Assembly: GCA_022402445.1 (NCBI GenBank)
Contig: JAKRSF010000004.1
Span: 63,858-127,857, forward strand
DNA from: Cyanobacteriota bacterium
Lineage (GTDB): Bacteria; Cyanobacteriota; Cyanobacteriia; CACIAM-69d
Length of the DNA stretch: 64,000 bases
Reading direction: 5' to 3'
Shown piece after piece: positions 54,825 through 64,000 of this stretch. Numbering within the stretch: position 1 is the first letter of the stretch; every line of letters begins with the position of its first letter. The notes beneath the pieces were generated by a model, which saw only the letters and a program-made list of their open reading frames with translations, made no database searches and had not been told where the DNA came from. A program made the translations under genes and the position numbers.

Positions 54825-56597
54825 CTAGCGGAATTGGCGGGCGTAATAGTCGGCGTAGCGGCCCCCCTGGGCAATGAGCTGATCGTGGGTGCCGGATTCG
54901 AGGATGCGGCCCCCTTCGAGGACCAAGATGCGGTCGGCGCGGCGGACGGTGGCGAGGCGGTGGGCGATCGCGAGGGTGGTGCGCCCGCCCATGAGTTTGT
55001 CGAGGGCGTCCTGTACTAAAGCTTCCGATTCCGCATCGAGGGCGGAGGTGGCCTCATCCAGGATCAGGATTTGGGGATCGAGCAGGACGGCCCGGGCGAT
55101 CGCGATGCGCTGCCGCTGCCCCCCCGACAGGCTCGCCCCCCGTTCCCCCACCCAGGTGTCGTAGCCCTGGGGCAATTGACTGATGAACTCGTGGGCGTTG
55201 GCGATGCGGGCCGCCCGTTCAATGGCCGCGCGATCGCCCTGGGACCGTCCGAAGGCGATATTTTCCGCGATCGTCCCCGACAGTAGGACCGTATCCTGGG
55301 GCACGAGGCCGATCTGACGGCGCAGGCTGGCGATCGTCACCGTTTGCAGATCAATGCCATCGACGCAGATGCGGCCCGTCTGGGGATCATAAAACCGCAG
55401 CAGCAGATTGACGATCGTGCTTTTGCCCGCCCCGGATGGCCCCACCAGGGCAACGGTTTCCCCCGGAGCAATGGTTAAGTTCAACGCCTCCAGCACCGGG
55501 CGATCGCCCTGGGGATAGGTAAACGTCAGGTTCTCGTAGGTAATTTGGCCGGTGACGGGGGGCAAAGGCTGGGCATCGGGGCGATCAACCACCGCCGGGG
55601 ACGCCTGGAGCAGGGCAAAGAGGCGATCGACCGAGGCTTCGCTTTCCTTGAATTCGTTGTAGTTGCTGGTGGTGATGGCAATCGGATCGATCAGCAGGGC
55701 CACCGCCGCCACGTAGCTAATGAAGCCGCCGCCCGTCAGGTGCCCTTTGGAAATCTGCCAGCCCCCGAGCCAGAAGAGAAATAGGACGCTGGCGGCCTGC
55801 AAAAAGCCGACGACGACGAACTGGACGGCCTTGATCTGCTGGGCGCGGTATTTGGCCCGACGGCTGCCGTCCGCCGCGATCGCGAACCGTTCAGTTTCGT
55901 AGGCTTCGGCCCCAAAGGCTTGGATCGGCCGCATTCCCCCCACCGCCTCCGCCACCAGGGCCGCGAGACCGGCGACGCGATCTTGACTGCGGCGGGAAAA
56001 TCCCAGCAGGCGATCGCCAAACCACGCAATCAGCACCGCCATCAGGGGCGCAATGATCAGCGAAGCCACGGTCAGTTGCCAGTTGAGGTAGATCATGTAG
56101 CCCAGCACCACGATCAGTTGCAGGATGCAGGGCACGAATTGGTGGAAGAGTTTGGCGATCGCGTCGCCGATGCGGTCAATGTCCCCCGTGAGGCGATAGG
56201 CCATCTCGCCACTGGCCGCGGTTTCAAAATAGTCCAGCCCCAGGCCCAGCAGATGCCGATAGGCCCGCACGCGCAAATCCTTGGCAATTTGCAGGGACGC
56301 CGCCGCCATCAGGGAATCCTGGCCATACTGGAACGCCCCCCGCACGATGAAGGCCGCCGCCGCGATCGCCGCGAGGCGCGCAATTTCCGGCAAATTCCCC
56401 TGGCCGATCGGATCCGCCAACTGGCCCGGTAGCCACGCCAGCACGGGCCAAAAGGCCGTAAACCCCAGCGTGCAGCCCAACGCCCGCGCGATCGTACCCA
56501 TCTGACGGCGCACATAGGGCCGCAGCCGCCAATAGTTCGAGGAGCCCTTGGGGGCACGGGGGGGCGCAGGGTGGGGTGCGGCGGGGGAAGGGTCCAT
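54825..56597 (-). CDS. ABC exporter, permease-ATPase fusion (MsbA/MDR type)
   Basis: 590 residues. A six-helix membrane domain (about 30-330) is fused to a nucleotide-binding domain with Walker [15 protein letters not shown]-loop, signature [19 protein letters not shown], Walker [13 protein letters not shown] and H-loop IAHRLATV. Homodimers of this kind export lipids, lipid-linked intermediates or drugs. The substrate is not readable. It is convergent with cytM and divergent from tsaC. Confidence 0.94.
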   Translation of the reverse strand: MDPSPAAPHPAPPRAPKGSSNYWRLRPYVRRQMGTIARALGCTLGFTAFWPVLAWLPGQLADPIGQGNLPEIARLAAIAAAAFIVRGAFQYGQDSLMAAASLQIAKDLRVRAYRHLLGLGLDYFETAASGEMAYRLTGDIDRIGDAIAKLFHQFVPCILQLIVVLGYMIYLNWQLTVASLIIAPLMAVLIAWFGDRLLGFSRRSQDRVAGLAALVAEAVGGMRPIQAFGAEAYETERFAIAADGSRRAKYRAQQIKAVQFVVVGFLQAASVLFLFWLGGWQISKGHLTGGGFISYVAAVALLIDPIAITTSNYNEFKESEASVDRLFALLQASPAVVDRPDAQPLPPVTGQITYENLTFTYPQGDRPVLEALNLTIAPGETVALVGPSGAGKSTIVNLLLRFYDPQTGRICVDGIDLQTVTIASLRRQIGLVPQDTVLLSGTIAENIAFGRSQGDRAAIERAARIANAHEFISQLPQGYDTWVGERGASLSGGQRQRIAIARAVLLDPQILILDEATSALDAESEALVQDALDKLMGGRTTLAIAHRLATVRRADRILVLEGGRILESGTHDQLIAQGGRYADYYARQFR

Positions 56598-56779
56598 GGG
56601 GGGAAAATGGGGGAGACTCAGGAAAACCCAGGGGATCCCTAGGGCATCGTTAGCCTATCAGCAATGGCTACAACCGGGGCGTAACCCCGATAGACTCAAG
56701 GGCACGGGTTTTTGGCCCGGTTCAGCGGCCCCATCGCGATTTTGTTCCGATTCCCATTCCAATTCCCGTCCCATTCCCT

Positions 56780-57385
56780 ATGCCACAAGTCTCGTTTGCT
56801 GACCTGACGGCGGCGGCCCGCGCGGGGGAGGCGATCGCCTTTCCGACGGATACGGTGCCAGCGTTGGCGGTGCGTCCCGATCGCGCGGCGGTGATTTTTG
56901 AGGTGAAGCAGCGCAGCCACGATAAGCCCCTGATCCTGATGGGGGCATCGGCGGCGGATCTGTGGCCCTATGTGCGCGGTTCGGCGGCGGCGTTGGCCCA
57001 GTGGCAAGCTTTGGCCGATCGCCACTGGCCCGGTGCCCTGACCCTGGTGCTGCCCAGCAGCGATCGCACCCCTGCGGCCATCAATCCCCTCGAATCCGGC
57101 AGTGTGGGCATTCGGGTGCCCGATAGCGCGATCGCCCGGCGGATTTTGCAAGAAGCGGGGGTACTCGCCACCACCAGCGCCAACCGCTCCGGTGAGCCGC
57201 CCCTACGGACCATGGACGCGATCGCGGCGGCCTTCCCGACGGTGACCGTCCCGAACGAAGAATGGCTCACGGCGACCCTAGGGGCGGGGGAAGGGATCGA
57301 AGGGAGCGGCCAACCTTCGACCGTGGTGCAGTGGATCGGCCAAGGCTGGGAAGTTTTACGGCAGGGGGCGATCGCCGTAGGCTAG
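56780..57385 (+). CDS. tsaC: L-threonylcarbamoyladenylate synthase (Sua5/YrdC type)
   Basis: 201 residues. Makes threonylcarbamoyl-AMP for the t6A modification of ANN-decoding tRNAs. Motifs: GEAIAFPTDTVPALAV, KQRSHDKPLILMG, HWPGALTLVLP, VGIRVPDS and LATTSANRSGEPP. It has the YrdC domain without the C-terminal Sua5 domain. The histidine kinase-like gene follows after 60 bases. Confidence 0.94.
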   Translation: MPQVSFADLTAAARAGEAIAFPTDTVPALAVRPDRAAVIFEVKQRSHDKPLILMGASAADLWPYVRGSAAALAQWQALADRHWPGALTLVLPSSDRTPAAINPLESGSVGIRVPDSAIARRILQEAGVLATTSANRSGEPPLRTMDAIAAAFPTVTVPNEEWLTATLGAGEGIEGSGQPSTVVQWIGQGWEVLRQGAIAVG

Positions 57386-57445
57386 ACACGAGGGACGCCG
57401 CCAGCACCAAAACCTATCCGTTTCAACCTTCGCGATCGCCGGTCC

Positions 57446-58534
57446 ATGCAAGAAGTTATTGTTGCCGCCATTTTTGGATTATTGATTGGGTGGTTCGCCA
57501 GCCGCATCGCCGCCGATCGCTACCAACGGATCCCGGCACCGCCCCCGGAACCAATGCCCGCACCCCCGAGCCCAGAACCAAGCCTGGACAGTATCCCCAA
57601 AGCGATGCCCATGGCCCCGCCCGTGGTGGAGCGCCCCATGGCAGAGGTGGGGGATCAAGGGGATCAAAAGAATCCAGTCAATTCAACGGAGCCGGTGGCG
57701 CAGCCGATCGCCGCGATCGCCAGTTCACCCAACACCCTCACGGCCCTGACGGCCTACCACAGCGCCGTATACATGGCCCATTTCTACAGCGGCTTTCTGG
57801 CCCGCACCGCCCACGAACTGCGATCGCCCCTCAGTAGCGCCATCGGCCTGCACCAAATCATCCTGTCGGACCTGTGCGAAGACCCGGAAGAAGAGCGGGA
57901 ATTCGTCGGGCAGGCCAACCGGGCCGTCAGTAACCTGGTGGATCTGCTGGACCGGGCGATCGAAGTCTCCAAGGTGCAGATCGGCACCATCGAACTGGAC
58001 CGCAACCCCATCGCGATCGCGGACCTATTGATGGACGTGCAGCGCCTCACGGGCCTGCAAGCCGCCAACCGCAACATCCGCTACGAGGCGATCGCCCCCG
58101 ACACAGACCTGCGCGCCCTCGGCGATCCCAAGCGATTGCGCCAAGCCCTCCTCAGCCTCGTGGAAGCCAACATCACCCACCTGGTGGAACTGGGGGAAGG
58201 GGGCAACCTGCGCCTGAGCGCCGCCGCCGATGACGCCACCGCCACCGTCCTGATCCGCCTCGACAGCACCGCCCCCAACGACAGTTGGCAAGACACGGTG
58301 GACCAGCTCGACGGCACCAGCGCCGCGCCCCCGGCGGACTTGCTCAGCCTCAAACGCCTCAGCCCCGAAGCCTGCATCCCCAGCTACTCCCCCTCCCTGT
58401 GCCTTTGGCTCACCCAAAGTATTTTGGTGGCCCTGGGGGGCAGCCTGCGATCGGTGGAGCTCGACGGCACCAGCCGCGCCGCCACCGGAGGACCGCTCAT
58501 CAGCCGCTTTGAATGCCGCCTGCCGATGGCCTAG
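57446..58534 (+). CDS. Histidine kinase with a degenerate ATPase domain
   Basis: 362 residues. An N-terminal transmembrane helix (about 4-22), a Pro-rich linker, and a HisKA segment with H-box ARTAHELRSPLSSAIGLH (normal His-Glu/Asp context). The HATPase-like part (from about 215) lacks a clear N-box Asn and the DxGxG and GxGxG glycine motifs; the regions equivalent to them read SLVEANITHL and SLCLWLTQSILVALGG. It is probably not a conventional ATP-dependent kinase and may act as a phosphoacceptor or scaffold. This is read directly from the sequence; function is inferred. Confidence 0.8.
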   Translation: MQEVIVAAIFGLLIGWFASRIAADRYQRIPAPPPEPMPAPPSPEPSLDSIPKAMPMAPPVVERPMAEVGDQGDQKNPVNSTEPVAQPIAAIASSPNTLTALTAYHSAVYMAHFYSGFLARTAHELRSPLSSAIGLHQIILSDLCEDPEEEREFVGQANRAVSNLVDLLDRAIEVSKVQIGTIELDRNPIAIADLLMDVQRLTGLQAANRNIRYEAIAPDTDLRALGDPKRLRQALLSLVEANITHLVELGEGGNLRLSAAADDATATVLIRLDSTAPNDSWQDTVDQLDGTSAAPPADLLSLKRLSPEACIPSYSPSLCLWLTQSILVALGGSLRSVELDGTSRAATGGPLISRFECRLPMA

Positions 58535-58572
58535 GGGGCGATTGATCGCAACCACACCGGATCGCGGGTTCC

Positions 58573-59079
58573 CTACTCCGGCTGGGCAAACACGATCGTC
58601 CGCTGGGGCGATCGCGGGGTCACCGTCGCCAGGGCCTCGCCGATCCCCTCCGTATTGAACTCCTGGGAATTGAACAGCACCATGGTCGTACTGGTGTTTT
58701 GCTCGAACCCAATGCGCTCGTAAAACTTTTGTTGATTGGTCGTCATCAGATAAACCCGCTCCACCTGGGCCAGCATCGGATGGCTCAGGACCGTATGGAC
58801 CAGCTTGCGCCCCAGGCCCGCCCCCTGATAGGCCGGGTGGATCGCCACATCCCAGATGGCCGCGCGATAGATCCCGTCGGAGGTGGCCCGCGCAAAGCCG
58901 ATCAGGCGATCGCCATCCCAGGCGGTGACCACGGGGCGACTGTTGGCCAGGGCCACGGCCAGATCCGCTTCACTGCGATCGCGCGCCCAAAAGGCCGTCT
59001 CGTCAAGCAGTGCCCGAAGTTGGGTGAGATCAATGGGGGTCTGATCGCTGAACTGCACGTGGCTACAATCCATGGACAT
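58573..59079 (-). CDS. GNAT N-acetyltransferase (NSI/SNAT-like)
   Basis: 168 residues. Acetyl-CoA binding motif A is IWDVAIHPAYQGAGLGRKLVHTVL, followed by VERVYLMTTNQQKFYERIGF. The form resembles cyanobacterial/plastid NSI-type acetyltransferases, whose plastid members acetylate proteins and serotonin. The acceptor here is unknown. A 23-base gap might allow it to share the DUF-like upstream transcript, but it seems to be monocistronic. Confidence 0.88.
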   Translation of the reverse strand: MSMDCSHVQFSDQTPIDLTQLRALLDETAFWARDRSEADLAVALANSRPVVTAWDGDRLIGFARATSDGIYRAAIWDVAIHPAYQGAGLGRKLVHTVLSHPMLAQVERVYLMTTNQQKFYERIGFEQNTSTTMVLFNSQEFNTEGIGEALATVTPRSPQRTIVFAQPE

Positions 59080-59401
59080 GGGCTTTCTGTCGCGGGTTGA
59101 AGGGACTAGGACGAGGGCAAAAGGGGCTGGAATTGAAGCGATCGCATCAATGGCGGCATCACCCCAGGGCAGGGCCGCCTAAGGCCGGGGATCGGTGGGC
59201 CAATGCAATTTACCTAACTTGATGAAGTTTCACTGAACTTAATCTAATCCGATCAATTGCGGGGTTGCCTATGGGGTCGCCCCCCATTCAAGCGAAGGTT
59301 TGCCCTTAGAAACAGTCGCACCTGATGCAGTTTCCTGAGGCCGTTTTCGGGTGGGGTTGGCCGTCGCTGGGGCTGGTGGCGGGGTGGCGTTGCCCCTGGG
59401 G
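59080..59401. other. Gap upstream of the GNAT gene
   Basis: About 320 bases with no gene. An AT-richer stretch at 59,205-59,265 probably contains the promoter of the minus-strand GNAT gene. Confidence 0.4.
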
Positions 59402-59884
59402 TCAGGTGGGGGGATCCACGGGCTGGCCCCGGTAGCGCAGTTGGGGCCGCTGGGTCGGGGGGGCGTTGGCGATCGCGCGATCGCGATCAGCCCGTTCCGT
59501 GGGCGTGGGGGGCTGCACTTCAATGCCGCGATAGATGGACTTGGGCCGTGGGGAAGGGGCGATCGCCTCGTCCGGTTGGTGCTCTGGGGGGCGGGCACCG
59601 GGGGCGGTTTCTGCGGGTGTTTCCGCGATCGCGTCCGTCGCCGCCGCCACCGCCGTTTCCGGTTCCACCGGCGGGAGCGATCGCTGTTGCAGTAGATAGC
59701 GCGCCAGCCCCACCGCCAACAGCAGCAGCAGCGCCTGCACCTGCCAGGGGGCCAGCACCAGGGCCGTCAGCAGGCCAATCAGGGCCGCCAATCCAAAAAT
59801 GGGGGCTCCCTCGTCCATCCAGCGCAGATAAATCGACAAAGCCCCCAGACCAACCGTCAGGGGAATCAGAAAAGAAAGCGACAT
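59402..59884 (-). CDS. Small membrane protein with YRG motifs (DUF4278-like tail)
   Basis: 160 residues from the ATG at 59884. Two or three N-terminal hydrophobic segments (LSFLIPLTVGLGALSIYL, IFGLAALIGLLTALVLAP, VQALLLLLAVGLARYLL), then a hydrophilic Pro/Ala/Glu-rich tail with two motifs, SIYRGIE and LRYRG, like those of DUF4278 proteins. No function is known. A longer reading frame upstream is low-complexity noise. Confidence 0.65.
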   Translation of the reverse strand: MSLSFLIPLTVGLGALSIYLRWMDEGAPIFGLAALIGLLTALVLAPWQVQALLLLLAVGLARYLLQQRSLPPVEPETAVAAATDAIAETPAETAPGARPPEHQPDEAIAPSPRPKSIYRGIEVQPPTPTERADRDRAIANAPPTQRPQLRYRGQPVDPPT

Positions 59885-60242
59885 GGCTTTGGCCTCAGCA
59901 GGGTTCAAAGCGCCCGACCGATCGAGGCGGCGGCGGGTTGACGGGGGGGTCCCTTGGGCCGGGGCGATCGCGCTCAGCAGGGGCGATCGGCCGGTGAACT
60001 CGATGGAGAACGCTACAGTTAGGCAGGGCATGGGGCACGGCGGATGGGGTAGCTTCTCCCCTGGGCCAGCATCGGGGATCGCGATCCGGGGTCGCGGGGA
60101 TCTCCCCAGGGGGCCAATCCACCGCCTAGGCCAACCCGAGGGGCGATCGCGATCGCGGGATCCGGACCCATCCAGCACCCACGTCAAGATTAGTGTGTCC
60201 CTTGGGGTTTGCCCAGAATCCCTTCCCCCCACCCCCTCCCCT
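59885..60242. other. Divergent gap upstream of the glycosyltransferase
   Basis: About 360 bases, GC-rich with several HIP1 sites. No gene, repeat or clear promoter boxes seen. Confidence 0.35.
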
Positions 60243-61442
60243 ATGCGCGTTCTCCACATCGTCCCGTCGATCGCGGCCATCTACGGCGGCCCGAGCCAAA
60301 TGGTCAAAGGGCTCAGCGCTGCCCAGGGGGCCGCCGGGGCTCAGGTGACGATTTTGACCACCAATGCCAATGGGGATTTTGGCCAAGCGCCCCTGGCGGT
60401 GCCCCTCGATCGCCCGGTGCCGGAGGATGGGTTCGAGGTGCGCTATTTCCCCTGCGCTCCCTTCCGCCGCTACAAGTTTTCATGGCCCCTGCTGCGCTGG
60501 CTCTGGACCCACGGCGATCGCTACGACATCGCCCATATCCACGCCCTGTTTGCCCCGGTGAGTACGGCGGCGGCGATGGTCTGCCGGTGGCGAGGGTTGC
60601 CCTATGTGCTGCGGCCCCTGGGCACCCTTGATCCCCTCGATCTCCAGAAAAAGCGCCGAATCAAGCAACTCTACGGGCGGCTGCTGGAGGGGCCAAACCT
60701 GGCGGGGGCGGCGGCGGTCCATTTCACCAGCGCCCAGGAGGCGAAAATTTCCGAGCGGTTTGGGGCGCGCACCCAGGATTTGATTATTCCCCTGGGGGTG
60801 CCGGATGGGCGTGGGGGGGCGAATCCTCGATCCGTGGGGGAGGGGGAACCGCTGCCGCCGTTGCCGAGGACGGGGGGGCCGTCGATCCTATTCCTGTCGC
60901 GGCTGGATCCGAAAAAGGGGCTAGATTTGCTCTTTCCGGCCCTGGAAATTTTGGCGGGGGAGGGGGTGCCCTTTGGCCTGTGGCTGGCGGGGGGCAATCC
61001 CCAGGATCCGGCCTATGAGCGGGCCTGCTGCGATCGCGCTCGACAGATCCTGGGCGATCGCGTGGCGGTTTTGGGCTTTGTGCAGGGGGCGCGCAAGCGG
61101 CAACTGCTGGCGGCGGCGGATGTATTTGTCCTGCCATCCCACTACGAAAATTTTGGCATTGCCGTGGCCGAGGCGATGGCCGCCGGTCGTCCGGTGGTGG
61201 TGGCCGATGGGGTGCATATCTGGCCTGCGGTCCAGGAGGCGGAGGCGGGCTGGGTGTGTGGGCGATCGGTGCCTGCGCTGGTGGCGGCCCTGCGGCTGGC
61301 CCTGGCGGATGGATCCGAGCGCGATCGCCGGGGACGCAATGGCCAACGCTACGCCGCTGAGCACTATAGCTGGCCCGCGATCGCCCGACAAACCCTCGAT
61401 GCCTACGGTGAACTGCTCAATTCCCCCGGCAACCGTCCCTAG
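60243..61442 (+). CDS. GT4-family glycosyltransferase
   Basis: 399 residues from the ATG at 60243 (MRVLHIVPSIAAIYGGPSQMV). GT-B fold with the N-terminal glycine loop, IAHIHALFAP, LFLSRLDPKKGLDLL, LAGGNPQD and the donor-site EX7E-type motif SHYENFGIAVAEAMAAGRPVVV. It transfers a sugar from a nucleotide donor, probably to an exopolysaccharide, lipid or glycan precursor. No other sugar genes lie beside it, so the product is unknown. Its stop shares CTAG with the convergent gene. Confidence 0.92.
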   Translation: MRVLHIVPSIAAIYGGPSQMVKGLSAAQGAAGAQVTILTTNANGDFGQAPLAVPLDRPVPEDGFEVRYFPCAPFRRYKFSWPLLRWLWTHGDRYDIAHIHALFAPVSTAAAMVCRWRGLPYVLRPLGTLDPLDLQKKRRIKQLYGRLLEGPNLAGAAAVHFTSAQEAKISERFGARTQDLIIPLGVPDGRGGANPRSVGEGEPLPPLPRTGGPSILFLSRLDPKKGLDLLFPALEILAGEGVPFGLWLAGGNPQDPAYERACCDRARQILGDRVAVLGFVQGARKRQLLAAADVFVLPSHYENFGIAVAEAMAAGRPVVVADGVHIWPAVQEAEAGWVCGRSVPALVAALRLALADGSERDRRGRNGQRYAAEHYSWPAIARQTLDAYGELLNSPGNRP

Positions 61443-61915
61443 AGCACCTGATGGGTGTAGGCATGTTGCTTGACGTTATCTTCCGCCTTCACGAGGCGAT
61501 CGCCATTGAGCAACCGTTTGCGCTCCGTGGAGTAATTAAAATCCGCCCGGGTCGTCCCCAGGGGCACCGATTCCTTGACCGATCCCGCGCGATCGCGGTA
61601 GGTGCGCACCGCCGCCACCAGCCGTTCATCAAACGCTTCACAGAAGGACGCCGTTTCCGGGAAATCCGCCGGCCGCACCGGCCGCCCCTGATCCCAGAGT
61701 TCCGCCACCGTCGCTGATCGCACCATCCGATAGGACGTGGGGATCCCCTTGAGAATTGCCTCTAGGGCCGCCGAGGGCACCGGCTCAATGATGTCCACCG
61801 CCTCGAGTTCCCCCTCCTGCCGCAAAAAGCACGTCGCCAATCCCACCACGCCATAGTCCTGGGGCTGTAAATCCGCCGCCAGCGCCGCCGCGATCGCGTC
61901 CGAAACCTGATTCAT
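61439..61915 (-). CDS. Conserved-looking hypothetical protein
   Basis: 158 residues, ATG start. Soluble, no signal or membrane helix, with two Cys and a charged C-terminus (TERKRLLNGDRLVKAEDNVKQHAYTHQVL). Codon use matches neighbours and the length is compact. I believe similar cyanobacterial proteins exist but cannot name the family. It overlaps the glycosyltransferase by four bases. Confidence 0.7.
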   Translation of the reverse strand: MNQVSDAIAAALAADLQPQDYGVVGLATCFLRQEGELEAVDIIEPVPSAALEAILKGIPTSYRMVRSATVAELWDQGRPVRPADFPETASFCEAFDERLVAAVRTYRDRAGSVKESVPLGTTRADFNYSTERKRLLNGDRLVKAEDNVKQHAYTHQVL

Positions 61916-62327
61916 CGCACCATCCCTAAATAAGGGTTAGAGAAAATTTTTAGAAGGACTCAACGAAATTGACGGCATGGGTGGGGGATCTCGATCCGTC
62001 CCGAAGGGCCACAGATCCCGATCCGCCAACAGTCCGCCAACCGTCCCCAAACGCCTAAAAAATTCAGTTACGCCCGATCCTATCGTGTCCCCCCCGCTTC
62101 CCCCAGTTGCCGCCGCGATCGCGCCCCCACCAGCAATTGCAACCCCAGTCAGCGCGGGAAAGACAGACTGTGTTAATTTACTTGCCAAGGTTTTGGATGC
62201 GATCGCGCATTCCTGGCCCGCCCTTGGCCCCCCCTGATGGTGCATCCCCCGTCCCAGCGCTCCGCATCCCAGCCCCGATCGCTGACCCCCATCAGTCCAT
62301 GCCCCCAGTGCCCCACGAGGAACGATC
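61916..62327. other. Gap upstream of the penicillin-binding protein
   Basis: About 410 bases; reading frames here lack protein character. It includes a small CCCT...AGGG dyad near 61,923. It probably holds the promoters of both flanking genes. Confidence 0.4.
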
Positions 62328-64000
62328 GTGACCAAGTTTGATCCCGGGTTGACGGATGTGCCGCCCGAACCCAATTCGGTCAATCCCCCCGCCCAAACCT
62401 TGGCGGATGGCCAGGGTCCCGGCATGGATGGGCCTGAAGGTCGCGATCGCCTCGATATCCCCCCCCTAGAGCAGCCGACCCGTCGCCCCAGCCCCCTCGG
62501 TAAGATCCTGCGATCGCGCCGCCAACCCCAGGAAGCCACCCCCCCCGGCACCCAACCATCCCCCAAACAATTTCCCCGCCTGCGCCTCGGTTACGGCTTC
62601 TGGCTAGGCATCCTCTTCCTGAGCGGCACCAACATCTTCGCCTGGGCAAGCTGGAGAACCCTTCAGGGCGTCGTTGATCGCCTCCCCGACCCCAACGAAA
62701 TCCCCACCTTCTCCAGGGACGGCACCATCACCATCCGCGCCGCCGACGGCACCATCCTCCAGCAGCGCGGCCCCGCCAGCCGCCAGCGCCTTTCCCTGGA
62801 GGCCATGCCCGAAAACCTGCCCCAAGCCTTCATCGCCTCCGAGGATCGACGCTTCTACGACCATAACGGCATCGACTTCCAGGGCATCCTGCGGGCCAGC
62901 ACCGTCAACCTCATGGCTGGCGGCGTGGTGGAAGGGGGCAGCACCATCACCCAGCAGCTCGCCCGCATCGTCTTCCTCAACCAGGAGCGCAGCGCCAGCC
63001 GCAAATTCCGCGAAGCCCTCATGTCCCTCAAGATCGAGAAAAATCTTGAAAAGGACAAAATCCTCGAACACTATCTCAACTACGTTTACCTGGGGTCCGG
63101 GGCCTACGGCGTCGCCGACGCGGCCTGGGTCTATTTCAGCAAACGCCCCAGCCAGTTAACCCTCGGGGAAATGGCCCTGCTGGCGAGCTTGGCCCCGGCC
63201 CCCAGCCAGTATTCCCCCCTGATCAATCCCGATCTGGCCATCACCCGCCGGAATCAGGTGCTCGATCGCCTCCTGCGGGATGGGGTGGCCTCCGACGGTG
63301 CGATCGCGATCGCCAAGGCCGCCCCCCTCAACCTCAAACCCCAGCAGCCCCCCCGGCTCCTGGTGCGCGCCCCCTATTTCACTTCCTTCATCCTCCAGGA
63401 ATTGCCCAAGTATGTGCCCGCCGACGCGATCGAAGCGGGGGGCCTCACCGTCGAAACCACCCTCCGGGCCGACTGGCAAGACTACGCCGACGCCGCCGTC
63501 CGGGAAGCCCTAGATACCTACGGCAAGTGGCAAAACTTCCGCCAAGCCTCCCTCGTGGCCATCGATCCGCGCAACGGCGAAATCCGCGCCATGGTCGGGG
63601 GCCTGGGGTTCCTAGAAAACCAGTTCAACCGCGTCACCCAAGCCAAGCGCCAACCGGGCTCCACCTTCAAGAGCATCGTCTACGCGGCGGCGGTGCAGGC
63701 GGGCCTCAACCCCAACGCCACCTATGTGGATGCGCCCTACAAGGTGGGGGGCTACGAGCCGAAGAACTATGGGCGCACCTACTCCGGCACCCAGACCGTG
63801 GTGGCGGCCCTGACCAAATCGATTAATGTGATCGCCCTCAAGATCCTGCTGGATACGGGTATCGAGCCGACGATTGAACTGGCCCGCAAGATGGGGGTCA
63901 CCTCCCGCCTAGAGCCCACCTATGCCCTTGCCCTGGGGGCCTATGAAATGACGCTGCTGGAGCTGGTGTCCGCCTATGGCACCTTTGCGGCGAAGGGGCA
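62328..64000 (+). CDS. Class A penicillin-binding protein (PBP1a type), 3' end outside window
   Basis: Open from a GTG at 62328 (GAGG just upstream) to the right edge, 557 residues visible. A cytoplasmic Pro-rich stretch, one membrane anchor (YGFWLGILFLSGTNIFAWAS), a GT51 transglycosylase domain with the catalytic Glu in ASEDRRFYDHNGID and GGSTITQQLARIVFL, and the start of the transpeptidase domain with QPGSTFKS (SxxK, catalytic Ser) and KSINVI (SxN). The KTG motif would lie beyond the edge. It polymerises and cross-links peptidoglycan. Confidence 0.95.
   Translation, partial: MTKFDPGLTDVPPEPNSVNPPAQTLADGQGPGMDGPEGRDRLDIPPLEQPTRRPSPLGKILRSRRQPQEATPPGTQPSPKQFPRLRLGYGFWLGILFLSGTNIFAWASWRTLQGVVDRLPDPNEIPTFSRDGTITIRAADGTILQQRGPASRQRLSLEAMPENLPQAFIASEDRRFYDHNGIDFQGILRASTVNLMAGGVVEGGSTITQQLARIVFLNQERSASRKFREALMSLKIEKNLEKDKILEHYLNYVYLGSGAYGVADAAWVYFSKRPSQLTLGEMALLASLAPAPSQYSPLINPDLAITRRNQVLDRLLRDGVASDGAIAIAKAAPLNLKPQQPPRLLVRAPYFTSFILQELPKYVPADAIEAGGLTVETTLRADWQDYADAAVREALDTYGKWQNFRQASLVAIDPRNGEIRAMVGGLGFLENQFNRVTQAKRQPGSTFKSIVYAAAVQAGLNPNATYVDAPYKVGGYEPKNYGRTYSGTQTVVAALTKSINVIALKILLDTGIEPTIELARKMGVTSRLEPTYALALGAYEMTLLELVSAYGTFAAKG

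Noticed and set aside
61937-62566. 209-codon minus-strand frame overlapping the PBP start
   Set aside because: Gly/Arg-rich without motifs; the PBP frame on the plus strand is certain.
1-64000. CRISPR array, prophage or insertion sequence
   Set aside because: No regularly spaced repeats, transposase, integrase or structural phage genes were seen; HIP1 is dispersed and irregularly spaced.

Overview
The window is chromosomal DNA of a GC-rich cyanobacterium. The diagnostic genes are apcD (phycobilisome terminal emitter), psbU, petG, cytM, ycf54, BtpA, a cyanobacterial-type gshA, argZ and a Tab2-like protein. The octamer GCGATCGC (HIP1), a cyanobacterial hallmark, recurs through most genes and gaps. 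I cannot name the genus from sequence alone. No rRNA, transposase, integrase, prophage or CRISPR array was seen, so this looks like core chromosome with a few accessory pockets.

Layout. 1-8.8 kb: a Pil/Tax3-type chemosensory cluster (CheW adaptor cut by the left edge, a soluble receptor with five GAF domains, a CheA-CheY hybrid kinase). 8.9-24.2 kb: housekeeping genes on both strands: folP, Tab2-like, tRNA-CAU, LysM/M23 peptidase, trmL, gshA, HDAC-like amidohydrolase, a TolB-like lipoprotein, nadB, psbU, FHA-adenylate cyclase, DUF3120 and uppP. 24.3-27.2 kb: a HIP1-poor pocket with two orphan small frames, a fatty-acid desaturase and a methyltransferase. 27.2-34.4 kb: PHP phosphoesterase, apcD, truB, metK, HAD phosphatase, rpsA and a small DUF4327-like protein. 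34.7-38.7 kb: zinc-ribbon PP2C phosphatase, VKOR-thioredoxin fusion and btpA. 39-47 kb: a short NB-ARC (STAND) protein, Trx-like ferredoxin, ftsX, a secreted peroxiredoxin, thrC-moaD, DUF2996, and an overlapping pair of nuclease-like genes. 47-64 kb: TPR protein, argZ, pdxJ, ycf54, petG, cytM, ABC exporter, tsaC, a degenerate histidine kinase, GNAT, a YRG-motif membrane protein, a glycosyltransferase, and a class A PBP cut by the right edge.

Themes. Photosynthesis and electron transport (psbU, apcD, petG, cytM, ycf54, btpA, VKOR), motility signalling (Pil cluster), envelope construction (uppP, M23, PBP1, ftsX, ABC exporter) and cofactor or nitrogen metabolism (folP, nadB, pdxJ, gshA, argZ, metK, thrC) are scattered, with few long operons, as is usual in cyanobacteria. 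Several convergent gene pairs are separated by strong dyads, some built from back-to-back HIP1 sites.

I found no convincing wholly new multi-gene system. The best leads are: the GAF-repeat chemoreceptor in which one GAF keeps a bilin-type Cys-His; a short acidic motif shared by the CheW and CheA partners; the NB-ARC protein that stops where its relatives continue into WD40 repeats; and the RusA-like/AHJR-like nuclease pair.
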